A stretch of DNA of 28,783 bases from assembly GCA_050692915.1 (NCBI GenBank), contig JBOGVU010000027.1:1-28783 (forward strand). The letters are read 5' to 3'. Below, piece by piece: positions 15,242 through 22,560 of this stretch. Positions within the stretch are counted from its first letter, which is position 1; the number at the start of each line of letters is the position of its first letter. Under the pieces are notes generated by a model. The model ran no database searches and was not told the DNA's origin. It saw nothing but the letters and a program-made list of their open reading frames with translations. The position numbers were made by a program, and so were the translations under genes. This DNA is from CALAEC01 sp050692915 (lineage in GTDB: Bacteria > Actinomycetota > UBA4738 > CALAEC01).

Positions 15242-16620
15242 AGACGTCGGACGAGATGTGGCGGTGGATCTGGGAGGAGGACGACGACCTCCTTGACGGG
15301 CCCGACCTCCGCGACCTCCTCGGCCCCGAGGGGGCTCGGCCGGCGGGACTGGAGCCGCCGCCGGCGGTGACCACGGAGGGCGTGTGGGAGTGGGTGGCCA
15401 GCGACGAGCAGCTGATCGACGAGGAGCTCCTGGACCTCGAGACCGGGGAGCCCTCGGCCTCCGCTTCGGGGACCGAAGAGGTCCCCTCCGCGGAGCCCTC
15501 GGACTCCACCCTCGTTACAGCCGAGCCCGCGCCTGAGCCGGAGTCCGAGGCCGAGCCCGAGGTCCCGGTGACACGGCGCTCCCGCGCCGGGCTGGCCCGG
15601 TGGGCGAGGTTCGCGGCGTTCCTGGTGGTGGCGGCGGTGGTGGGGGCGGTGGCCCCGAGGGTCGTCCCCGCCGTCCTCCCCGGTGCCGACGACGGTGGCG
15701 CTCCCGGCGGTCCGCCGCCCGACCAGCTGGTGGTGGCCTGGACCGTGCGGCTGGAGGAGGCGCCGGGCGCGACGTTCGTGGCCATCCTGGCCTCGGGGGT
15801 CAAGCCTCCGGTGATCGTGGCCGTCCCCGCGGACGTGACCATCAACGTTCCCGGGCAGGGCATCGGCACGGTCGGGGAGGCGGCCGCGGGCGGGGACGTC
15901 GGCCTGGTGAGCGTGGCCCTGGAGAACCTCATCGGCGTGCGGATGGACGGCTCGGTGGACTCGACCACGGCCGAGCTCCAGGCGGCCGTGGACGCCCTCG
16001 GCACGATCGAGGTCGCCGACGAGCCCATGGCCGGGGCCCAGGTGATCCAGTACCTCACGACCCTGCAACCGGGGGCCCTGCCCGACGAGCGATTCCTCCG
16101 GTGGCAGGACGTGCTCCAGGGGATCCGCGAGGGCGTGGCCGCGAACCCCTCCGCGGTGGCCGGGTTCCCCGAGCCGCTCCGCCCGGTCCTGGCGTCCGGC
16201 TCGCCGGAGCCCATGGCCATGTACGCCCTGCCGGTGGTCGACCTGGGCGCGGGCCTGCTTCGGCCGGACGAGGAGGGCCTCGAGGCGCTGGTGGACGACC
16301 TCTTCATCCCACACGCGGGTGACGAAGTGCGGATCGTGGTGTTGAATGGGGTTGGCCGCCCCGGGGTAGGGGAAGAGGTGGCTCGGATCCTAGTGCCGGA
16401 GGGATACCGACTGATGTCGACGACGAACGCCGATTCGTTCAGCTACAAGGAAACGAAGATCATTGCTCACTCGGAGGATGACCGGGCGGCGGCCGAGCGG
16501 GCCAGGGGCCTGCTCGGTGTGGGTCGGGTCTTCATGGGTTTCCAGCCGGCGGGGCTGGCCGACCTCACCGTCGTCGTCGGGCAGGACTTCGTGGCCGCCC
16601 ATCACCTCGGAGGCGCGTGA
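15238..16620 (+). CDS. Membrane protein with degenerate LCP domain and LytR_C domain
   Basis: A 460-residue protein. Residues 1-115 are acidic and cytoplasmic, with the repeated WRWIWEEDD / GVWEWVASDEQ pattern. One membrane helix follows at about 124-145. Residues 165-300 follow the LytR-CpsA-Psr (LCP) fold (VIVAVPADVTINVPGQG, ALENLIGVRMDG, AVDALGTIEV), and residues 362-452 are a LytR_C domain (VRIVVLNGVGRPGVGEEVARIL). LCP enzymes transfer glycopolymers to the wall, but here the catalytic Arg motif PRD is PAD and the YxRxR motif is YLTTL, so activity is unlikely. The GTG start overlaps the nadD stop, and its stop overlaps the rsfS start. Confidence 0.8.
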   Translation: MKTSDEMWRWIWEEDDDLLDGPDLRDLLGPEGARPAGLEPPPAVTTEGVWEWVASDEQLIDEELLDLETGEPSASASGTEEVPSAEPSDSTLVTAEPAPEPESEAEPEVPVTRRSRAGLARWARFAAFLVVAAVVGAVAPRVVPAVLPGADDGGAPGGPPPDQLVVAWTVRLEEAPGATFVAILASGVKPPVIVAVPADVTINVPGQGIGTVGEAAAGGDVGLVSVALENLIGVRMDGSVDSTTAELQAAVDALGTIEVADEPMAGAQVIQYLTTLQPGALPDERFLRWQDVLQGIREGVAANPSAVAGFPEPLRPVLASGSPEPMAMYALPVVDLGAGLLRPDEEGLEALVDDLFIPHAGDEVRIVVLNGVGRPGVGEEVARILVPEGYRLMSTTNADSFSYKETKIIAHSEDDRAAAERARGLLGVGRVFMGFQPAGLADLTVVVGQDFVAAHHLGGA

Positions 16621-16982
16621 GCGGGTCTCACGACCTGGCCGTCGCCGCGGCCCGAGCCGCCGCCGGGAAGCAGGCCACGCAGATCGTCATCCTCGACGTC
16701 CGGGACCTCATCGGCATCACCGACTACTTCGTGATCGCCAGCGGGACCACCGATCGCCAGGTGCGCACCCTGGCCGAGGAGATCGAGCGGGCCCTGAAGG
16801 CGCAGGGGGTCCGGCCGGTCCGCCGGGAGGGACAACGGGAGGGTCGGTGGGTCCTCCTCGACTTCGTTGACTTCGTGGCCCACGTGTTCCGAGGCGAGGA
16901 GCGGGAGTACTACGACCTGGAGCGGCTGTGGACCGACGCGCCCAGGGTGGACTGGGAAGCCCCCGCCGCTCGCAGCGGCTAG
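16617..16982 (+). CDS. rsfS: Ribosome silencing factor RsfS
   Basis: Binds ribosomal protein L14 and blocks subunit joining under starvation. It has 121 residues, the usual size. Family landmarks are IVILDVRDLIGITDYFVIASGTTDRQVRTLAEEI, the GVRPVRREGQREGRWVLLDFVDFVAHVF core and YYDLERLWTDAP. GTG 16617 overlaps the TGA of the LytR_C gene (GTGA), so translation is coupled. Third gene of the nadD operon. Confidence 0.95.
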   Translation: MSGSHDLAVAAARAAAGKQATQIVILDVRDLIGITDYFVIASGTTDRQVRTLAEEIERALKAQGVRPVRREGQREGRWVLLDFVDFVAHVFRGEEREYYDLERLWTDAPRVDWEAPAARSG

Positions 16983-16987
16983 ACAGG

Positions 16988-16993
16988 TACCAT
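16988..16993 (+). promoter_or_regulatory. -10 element for the leaderless TPR-cyclase transcript
   Basis: TACCAT followed by 6 bases and the GTG at 17000, in the 17-base gap after rsfS. No Shine-Dalgarno is present. Confidence 0.5.
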
Positions 16994-16999
16994 CGTCCG

Positions 17000-18952
17000 G
17001 TGAGCCAGCGCACCCTCGACGACCCTCTCGCCGCGGCCCGCGAGGCCCTGGAGCGACATGCCTGGCGCGAGGCGTTCGACCTGCTGTCGAAGGCCGACGC
17101 CGAGCGCGGGCTCTCGGCCGCCGACCTCGAGCTGCTGGGCGAGGCCGCCTGGTGGTCGGGGGAGATGGACGCGTGCATCGCCGCCCGGGAGCGGGCCTAT
17201 GCGCTCCATCTTGAGGCGGGCGAGACCGGCCGTGCCGGCAGGGTCGCCCTGGCGCTGGTCCGGGATCACAGCGGACGACTGGCCCAGGCCCAGTCGAACA
17301 CCTGGTTCACGCGCGCCGAGCGCCTCTTGGAGAAGGACCCCGACGCGGTGGAGCACGGATACCTGGAGGTGATGCGGGCCCGTCGGGCCCACCTCGCGAC
17401 CGACTATGACCGAGCCGTGGAGGTCGCCGGCAGGGCCGTGGACACGGGCGCGCGGTTCGGCGATCCGAACCTGCAGGCGCTGGGCCTTATGTATCAGGGG
17501 ATGGGGAGGGTCGGGCGCGGCGACGTCGAGGAGGGGCTGGCCCTGCTCGACGAGGCCACGGTGGCGGCCGTCGGCGGAGAGCTCTCGCCACACATCACCG
17601 GGATCGTCTACTGCAACATGATCAGCACCTGCCAGGAGCTGGCCGAGTACCGACGGGCGGGGGAGTGGACCGAGGCGGCCAAGCGCTGGTGCGAGCGGCA
17701 GGCCATCAGCGGCTTCCCCGGCCTGTGCCGGGTCCATCGGGCCGAGATCATCCGGCTCCGGGGCGCATGGGCCGAAGCCGAGGAGGAGGCCAAGCGGGCG
17801 TGCACCGAGCTGATGGATCACGGGCTTCCAGCCTTCGCCGCCGACGGCTTCTATGAAGTCGGTGAGATCAGGCTCCGCATGGGCGACATGGCCTCGGCGG
17901 AGGCCGCCTTCCAGCAGGCCAACGAGCTGGGACGGGATCCCCAGCCCGGCCTGGCGATGCTCAGGATGGCCCAGGGGAACGTCGACGCGGCCGCGGCACT
18001 GCTCCGTCGTTCGCTCGAGGAGACCGCGGAGCCGCTCATGCGGGTCCAGCGGCTGGCCGCCCAGGTGGAGGTGGCCATCGCCGCCGACGATCTCGACACG
18101 GCCGAGGGCGCGGCCACCGAGCTGGAGGGGATCGCCGAGCGGTACGGGAGCGACGCCCTGCACGCGTCGGCCGCCATCGCCCGGGCCCGCGTCCTGGTGG
18201 AGCGGGGCGAGGCGGACCCCGCGGTTCGCTCGGCCCGCCGGGGCTTGGGGGTGTGGCGAGCCCTGGACGCGCCGTACGAGGCGGCCCTGGCCCGGGTGGC
18301 CGTCGGGTTGGCGTACCTGGCCGGTGGCGAGGAGGACGCCGGCGCGCTGGAGCTTCGGGCCGCCCGGTCCGCGCTGGAGAAGCTGGGGGCCGTGCCGGAC
18401 GCCGGCCGGGTGAGCGAGCTTCTTGGCGAGCCGGTAGTTCGACCGGTCGGCCAGCGGGTCACCCGGGCGTTCATGTTCACCGACATCGTCCGTTCGACGA
18501 ACCTGGTGGACGCGATCGGCGACGAGGCCTGGGAGGACCTGGTCCGGTGGCACGACCGGACCCTCCGGGCCCTGTTCGCGGAGCACGGCGGCCAGGAGGT
18601 CGATCACGCCGGCGACGGGTTCTTCGTGGCGTTCGAGGATCCCGGGGCCGCGCTGACCAGCGCCGTGGCCATCCAGCGGAGCCTGGCCGACCACCGGCGG
18701 ACCCAAGGCTTCGCGCCCCAGGTCCGGATCGGGATCCACGCCGCCGAGGCCACGGACCGGCAGGGCGACTACGGGGGCAAGGGTGTGCACAGGGCGGCCC
18801 GCATCGGCGCGCTGGCGGAGGGTGGGGAGATCCTGGTCACTGCGGAGACCCTCGCCGCCGCCGACGGGTCGTGGGAGGTGTCCGAGACCCGCGAGGTTCC
18901 GCTCAAGGGGTTCGCCGAGCCGGCCAGGGTGGCCAGCCTCGACTGGCGGTAG
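17000..18952 (+). CDS. TPR-repeat protein with C-terminal class III nucleotide cyclase domain
   Basis: A 650-residue soluble protein. About 480 residues are helical TPR-like repeats, starting DPLAAAREALERHAWREAFDLL, of the sort found in LuxR-type regulators and actinobacterial cyclases; they probably sense a ligand or partner. Residues 490-650 are a class III cyclase domain. Metal-binding Asp495 (FTDI) and Asp539 (AGDGFF) are present, as is transition-state Arg601. The adenine-selecting Lys is Asp535 and the usual Asn is His597, so specificity for ATP over GTP is uncertain. GTG 17000 fits the TPR start and the -10 spacing. No membrane segment or signal peptide is seen. Confidence 0.85.
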   Translation: MSQRTLDDPLAAAREALERHAWREAFDLLSKADAERGLSAADLELLGEAAWWSGEMDACIAARERAYALHLEAGETGRAGRVALALVRDHSGRLAQAQSNTWFTRAERLLEKDPDAVEHGYLEVMRARRAHLATDYDRAVEVAGRAVDTGARFGDPNLQALGLMYQGMGRVGRGDVEEGLALLDEATVAAVGGELSPHITGIVYCNMISTCQELAEYRRAGEWTEAAKRWCERQAISGFPGLCRVHRAEIIRLRGAWAEAEEEAKRACTELMDHGLPAFAADGFYEVGEIRLRMGDMASAEAAFQQANELGRDPQPGLAMLRMAQGNVDAAAALLRRSLEETAEPLMRVQRLAAQVEVAIAADDLDTAEGAATELEGIAERYGSDALHASAAIARARVLVERGEADPAVRSARRGLGVWRALDAPYEAALARVAVGLAYLAGGEEDAGALELRAARSALEKLGAVPDAGRVSELLGEPVVRPVGQRVTRAFMFTDIVRSTNLVDAIGDEAWEDLVRWHDRTLRALFAEHGGQEVDHAGDGFFVAFEDPGAALTSAVAIQRSLADHRRTQGFAPQVRIGIHAAEATDRQGDYGGKGVHRAARIGALAEGGEILVTAETLAAADGSWEVSETREVPLKGFAEPARVASLDWR

Positions 18953-18964
18953 CGGGCCGCCTGC

Positions 18965-18970
18965 TAGAAT
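18965..18970 (+). promoter_or_regulatory. -10 element of the tRNA-Ala gene
   Basis: TAGAAT ends 11 bases before the mature tRNA 5' end, giving a start near 18977 with a short 5' trailer for RNase P. The -35 region falls in the end of the cyclase gene; TCGACT at 18939-18944 is the closest match but lies 20 bases away. Confidence 0.55.
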
Positions 18971-18981
18971 CGATCGTCCCC

Positions 18982-19054
18982 GGGGCTGTAGCTCAGTTGG
19001 TAGAGCGCGTGCTCGGCAGGCACGAGGTCATGGGTTCGAATCCCATCAGCTCCA
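18982..19054 (+). tRNA. tRNA-Ala, anticodon GGC
   Basis: A full cloverleaf can be drawn: acceptor GGGGCTG/CAGCTCC, D-arm GCTC/GAGC, anticodon stem CGTGC/GCACG with loop TCGGCAG, variable loop AGGTC, T-arm ATGGG/CCCAT with loop TTCGAAT, discriminator A73. The anticodon is GGC and the acceptor contains the G3-U70 pair, the alanine identity element. CCA is not encoded (A73 is followed by CTGG). Position 33 is C where U is nearly universal. It stands alone between the two cyclase regions; no integrase or duplicated 3' end is seen nearby. Confidence 0.95.
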
Positions 19055-19161
19055 CTGGACGTCCCGGTGCGCACCAGCGTGGGGACTCTTGCGTGGGCCG
19101 GAGCCGGCACGACCCTCTGCTTGCGGATCCCACGATCGAATCCTAGTTGATGACGCTCCCC

Positions 19162-19746
19162 CTACCCGATCTCCACGGCCTCGGGGATCAGCACTCGGTC
19201 GATCACGTGGACTATTCCGTTGGAGGCCTCGACGTCCGCCTGGATGACCGTGGCATCATCCACCATCACCCGGTCGCCTTCGATGGTCACCTGGAGTGTC
19301 CCCGCGATGGTCGTGAGCTCCCCGGGCTTGAAGTCGCTCACGGGCCGCACCGTGTCCACGACGTGGTGCTCGATCACGCGAAGGAGATCGAACTCGGCCT
19401 GCGGATCGTCGCTCAGGAGGTAGTCGAGCGTACCGTCGGGAAGGGTCTCGAATGCCTCGTCCGTGGGGGCGAAGAGGGTGTTGTTCCAGACGGGGGAGCT
19501 CAGGAACATGGGGACTCGCTCCGAGCTCTCGAGCAACAGGATCCCGAGGAAGGTGGTGAACCGGCCGTCGGCATCCAGGATCGCGAGGACGCCCTCCTCG
19601 GGCCCCGGGATCTCCGTTGGGGTCGGTGCCGGGCCCATCGGGCTCGGAGAGGGGGAGGGGCTGTCGGGCGGCTCGTCTGCTTCCTCGGAATCGCCGCCAC
19701 ACGAGGCGACCAGTGAGAAGGCAAGGAACGTGACGAGGATGCGCAT
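19162..19746 (-). CDS. FAS1 (fasciclin) domain lipoprotein
   Basis: A secreted lipoprotein of 194 residues. Residues 1-16 are a lipoprotein signal with lipobox LVASC (Cys16), then a flexible Ser/Pro linker (SPSPSPSPMGPAPTP). Residues about 50-190 form one FAS1 domain with both conserved boxes, TLFAPTDEAF and NGIVHVIDRVLIP. FAS1 domains mediate adhesion or matrix contact outside the cell. ATG 19746 has AAAGGA 9 bases upstream; ATG 19752 (MSM) is possible but sits only 3 bases from it. It lies between tRNA-Ala and the hydrolase-cyclase gene and is divergent from the latter. Confidence 0.9.
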   Translation of the reverse strand: MRILVTFLAFSLVASCGGDSEEADEPPDSPSPSPSPMGPAPTPTEIPGPEEGVLAILDADGRFTTFLGILLLESSERVPMFLSSPVWNNTLFAPTDEAFETLPDGTLDYLLSDDPQAEFDLLRVIEHHVVDTVRPVSDFKPGELTTIAGTLQVTIEGDRVMVDDATVIQADVEASNGIVHVIDRVLIPEAVEIG

Positions 19747-19807
19747 CGACATCCGTCCTTTGGCGCCCCCTGGCTTGCACGCACAGGCTGAGCGGAGGGG
19801 GAACGTA

Positions 19808-19813
19808 ACCTTA
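19808..19813 (-). promoter_or_regulatory. Candidate -10 element for the FAS1 gene
   Basis: TAAGGT on the minus strand. A start near 19801 would leave a leader of about 55 bases containing the AAAGGA ribosome site. The identical hexamer precedes the Na/Pi-symporter-like gene. No good -35 is seen. Confidence 0.4.
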
Positions 19814-19846
19814 CCATGAGAGCCCACTCCAGGTGTTCCGCGCCGC

Positions 19847-19866
19847 GCCTCTAGAGCGGTAGAGGC
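19847..19866. repeat. Perfect 7-base inverted repeat between divergent genes
   Basis: GCCTCTA and TAGAGGC are separated by GAGCGG. The repeat lies between the FAS1 gene and the hydrolase-cyclase gene, upstream of both. No T-run follows on either strand. It may be a regulator binding site, but nothing shows which protein would bind. Confidence 0.5.
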
Positions 19867-19982
19867 TTCGAGACAAGGGTGCCCAACGCCGCAGACTGGT
19901 TCGCGCACCGGCCCTTCAAGACCACACCCTTCGGACACGGCCCCTTGTCTCTCGGGGGCGCCGCGGCGACACTATCTCCTCC

Positions 19983-20003
19983 ATGTCAAGCTTCCGAGCA
20001 TGA
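19983..20003 (+). other. Six-codon mini-ORF (MSSFRA) overlapping the cyclase start
   Basis: ATG TCA AGC TTC CGA GCA TGA ends in an ATGA overlap with the start of the hydrolase-cyclase gene. A CACTAT hexamer ends 7 bases before its ATG, which could make it the leaderless 5' end of the transcript. The cyclase ATG itself has no convincing ribosome site, so re-initiation after this mini-ORF is plausible. Confidence 0.4.
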
Positions 20004-21334
20004 CGGCGTCACCCGAGACGCAGTACGCGACCGCGCCGGATGGACTGAAGATCGCCTTCCAGGTGAGTGGGAACGGCGACATCGACCTCGTGTTCATGCA
20101 GGGGGCGGTGGCCCATCTCGAACTGGCGTGGGAGGACCCGCGGCTCAGCCGCCTGTTCGAGCGGCTGTCGTCCTTCACGCGCCTGATCCGGTTCGACCGA
20201 AGGGGCATGGGGATGTCGGGCGTGACGGATCGGCCGTCCACGCTCGAGGAGCAGGTCGGGGACTTCGCCGCGGTGATGGATGCGGCCGGAGCCGAACGAG
20301 CGGCCCTGTTCGGAACCATCGACGCCGGGACGATCGCGCTGGCGTTCGCGGCCGAGCACCCGGAGCGTACGGCCGCGGTGATCGCGTTCGAGACCGCCCC
20401 CAGGTGGACGCGGACCGGGGAGGACGACTTCGGCGTGGAACCCGAGGTCCTGGCTCGCTTCGCCGAAGCCACACAGGCCATGGACCTGGATGGCCAGCTC
20501 TCGATCGTGGCCCCATCGCGGAAGGACGATCCCGCGTTTCGATCCTGGTTCCGCCAATACACCCGGTCCGCACAGAGCGGCATCCCGATCCAGGTCGTCA
20601 TGATGGTCATGATGTCCTGGGACATCCGAGACCGACTGCCGGCGATCGAAGCGCCCGTCCTCGTCATCAACCGAGCGGAGCACGCGATCCTGCCGGCCCG
20701 GAACGCCAGGGCCCTCGCTGCGGCCCTTCCCAACGCCACGCTGGTGGAGCTGCCGGGCCGGGACACGGCGATCTTCTCGAGCGACGTCGATGCGGTGGCC
20801 GACGAGATCGAGGCGTTCCTGACGGGATCCCGTCCCCCTCCGCGGCACGATCGAGTCCTGGCCACGGTCCTGTTCACCGACGTCGTGGGTTCGACCCAGC
20901 GAGCCGCGTCCATGGGCGACCGGGACTGGCGCGAGCTCCTGGAGCGGCACCATCGCCTCATGCGGGCCGAGCTCGACCGGTTCGGGGGTCAGGAGGTGCA
21001 CACCGCCGGAGACGGATTCCTGGCGACGTTCGACTCCCCACAGAGAGCCATAGAGTGCGCGACGGCGGCGAGTCGGGCGATCCGCTCGATCGGTCTCGAC
21101 ATCAGGGCGGGCGTCCACACCGGTGAGGTCGAGCGGTCGGGACCGGATGTTCAGGGCATCGCGGTGCATATCGGCGCCAGGATCGCCGACCTGGCGGGAG
21201 CCGGGGAGGTGTTAGTCTCCTCCACGGTGAAGGACCTGGTGACCGGATCGGGGATCAGTTTCGACGATCGCGGAGCTCACGCGCTCAAGGGCGTGCCGGG
21301 TGAATGGCGGGTCTTTTTCGTGAGGTCTGCCTGA
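20000..21334 (+). CDS. Class III nucleotide cyclase with degenerate alpha/beta-hydrolase sensor domain
   Basis: A 444-residue protein. Residues 1-275 follow the alpha/beta-hydrolase fold (FDRRGMGMSG, ALFGTIDAGTIALAFAAEHPERT, APVLVINRAEHAILP), ending just before the cyclase domain at 283-444. The hydrolase triad seems lost: the nucleophile elbow has Ile107 for Ser, the acid position is His228 and the His position is Thr256. The cyclase keeps metal-binding Asp294 and Asp338 and Arg394, with His334 and His390 at the base-selecting Lys and Asn positions. Hydrolase-cyclase fusions are common in actinobacteria; here the first domain is probably a ligand sensor. ATG 20000 overlaps a mini-ORF. Confidence 0.87.
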   Translation: MTASPETQYATAPDGLKIAFQVSGNGDIDLVFMQGAVAHLELAWEDPRLSRLFERLSSFTRLIRFDRRGMGMSGVTDRPSTLEEQVGDFAAVMDAAGAERAALFGTIDAGTIALAFAAEHPERTAAVIAFETAPRWTRTGEDDFGVEPEVLARFAEATQAMDLDGQLSIVAPSRKDDPAFRSWFRQYTRSAQSGIPIQVVMMVMMSWDIRDRLPAIEAPVLVINRAEHAILPARNARALAAALPNATLVELPGRDTAIFSSDVDAVADEIEAFLTGSRPPPRHDRVLATVLFTDVVGSTQRAASMGDRDWRELLERHHRLMRAELDRFGGQEVHTAGDGFLATFDSPQRAIECATAASRAIRSIGLDIRAGVHTGEVERSGPDVQGIAVHIGARIADLAGAGEVLVSSTVKDLVTGSGISFDDRGAHALKGVPGEWRVFFVRSA

Positions 21335-21360
21335 GTTATCGCCCGCGATACCGACGTTTC

Positions 21361-21383
21361 AGCGGGCCGCTGAGCGGCCGGCT
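21361..21383 (+). terminator. GC-rich hairpin after the cyclase gene, no T-run
   Basis: GGCCGC-TGA-GCGGCC forms a 6-base-pair stem extended by AGC/GCT across a G-G mismatch, 27 bases after the cyclase stop. Without a T-run it is not a classical intrinsic terminator, though T-less hairpins are often proposed as terminators in GC-rich actinobacteria. Confidence 0.4.
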
Positions 21384-21406
21384 TAGCGCAATCATGTCTG
21401 CTCTGG

Positions 21407-21435
21407 TTGACGGCCAGCGGGGAAACTCGGACAAT
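21407..21435 (+). promoter_or_regulatory. Sigma-70-type promoter of the secreted choice-of-anchor protein
   Basis: TTGACG (five of six to TTGACA), an exact 17-base spacer and GACAAT (four of six to TATAAT). Transcription would begin near 21442, leaving a 24-base leader that contains GGAAGG 6 bases before the ATG. This is the best two-box promoter in the window. Confidence 0.7.
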
Positions 21436-21465
21436 ACGTCACGTTCATCCAACGGAAGGTCTCGA

Positions 21466-22560
21466 ATGGGCTTCCTTCGGCTCCTCGTCTCCGGCTTCAC
21501 GGCCGTGGCTCTGGCCGTGGGTTTCGCCGCTCCACCCGCCACGGCTCACCACCAGAACGACGGGCCGGGAGACCCGATCACGATGGCCAAAGCCATGTTC
21601 GCCGACCCCGGGCTCGTCAACCAGGCGGAGCTGGCGCCAGAGGGCGACTTACCACCGCAGACCGATCCCCGGGCCGTGCTGTCGTCGAGCCAGGGGATGG
21701 CCGGGTTCCCAACCAACGGCCCCGACTTCGGGATGATCTCCACCGGCGACGCCGCCCTGGCCCACCAGCCGAACGACAGCATAGGTACCAGCACCGAGCT
21801 CGACGGCCTCGACACGAACGCGGGAGCGGACCTGGCCGGCCTGGTGATCACGTTCACCTCGCCGCCGGGCGCGAACTGCATGCGGATCGACGTCAAGCTG
21901 CTCTCGGAGGAGTTCCCGCATTATGTGGGGAGCGATTTCAACGATTTCGCCGCGGGCAACATCAACAACCCGGCCGTTCCTACGGTGTTCGGCGCCGACC
22001 CGTCCCTGCCCGGGAACTTCCTGTTCGACGGGTCGGCGCCTCCGAACGAGCTGGAGATCAACACCAGCCACCTGATCGATGCCCAGGCGGCGTCCGGAAC
22101 GACGTACAACGGCGCCACGCCGATCCTGGTCGCTCAGACGGGGGTCACCCCGGGCGCGCCCAACGTCCTCCGCCTGTGGGCCGGCGATGTGGGCGACAGC
22201 GTCCTGGACACCACCGTCTTCGTGGACAACATCCGGGTGTTCGCCGACTCGCCGTGCCCGACCGAGACCAAGGGACCCTCCCTGGTGAAGAAGATCAAGG
22301 CCAAGGTTTCGAGGGGCCGGGCCACGATCGCGGGCAAGGTCCTGCCCGTCTCTCCGGGGGGCAAGGTCTCGCTCACGTTCTTCGCCAACGGCTCGCCGCT
22401 GAAGAAGAGGGCCACGAAGAAGGCCACCCTGAACTCGCAGAGCAAGTATCGCAAGCGGTTCAAGGTGCCGTCCGATGCAACCAGGTGCAAGGTCAAGGTG
22501 AACTTCGAGGGAGATGCCGGCCACTTCCCCAGCGCCGGCAAGAAGAAGTTCAGCTGCTAG
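21466..22560 (+). CDS. Secreted choice-of-anchor L domain protein
   Basis: A 364-residue exported protein. The signal peptide spans about 1-27 (RLLVSGFTAVALAVGFAAPPATA). Residues about 40-260 match the choice-of-anchor L domain (GANCMRIDVKLLSEEFPHYV, NDFAAGNI, GTTYNGATPILVAQT, DTTVFVDNIRVF). That family normally precedes a variable surface-anchoring signal, but none (LPXTG or a terminal helix) is visible. Instead residues 270-364 form a Lys-rich, beta-rich module ending in Cys, with Cys341 and Cys364 able to pair. The start at 21466 is set by GGAAGG 6 bases upstream. Probably a secreted or wall-bound structural protein. It has its own strong promoter. Confidence 0.8.
   Translation: MGFLRLLVSGFTAVALAVGFAAPPATAHHQNDGPGDPITMAKAMFADPGLVNQAELAPEGDLPPQTDPRAVLSSSQGMAGFPTNGPDFGMISTGDAALAHQPNDSIGTSTELDGLDTNAGADLAGLVITFTSPPGANCMRIDVKLLSEEFPHYVGSDFNDFAAGNINNPAVPTVFGADPSLPGNFLFDGSAPPNELEINTSHLIDAQAASGTTYNGATPILVAQTGVTPGAPNVLRLWAGDVGDSVLDTTVFVDNIRVFADSPCPTETKGPSLVKKIKAKVSRGRATIAGKVLPVSPGGKVSLTFFANGSPLKKRATKKATLNSQSKYRKRFKVPSDATRCKVKVNFEGDAGHFPSAGKKKFSC

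Noticed and set aside
19066..19075. GGTGCGCACC palindrome after the tRNA
   Set aside because: A 10-base palindrome is expected by chance in DNA of this composition and there is no loop or T-run to make it a terminator.
18982..19161. tRNA-Ala gene as an integration site for a mobile element
   Set aside because: No integrase, no repeated tRNA 3' end and no phage-like genes follow; the downstream genes look chromosomal.
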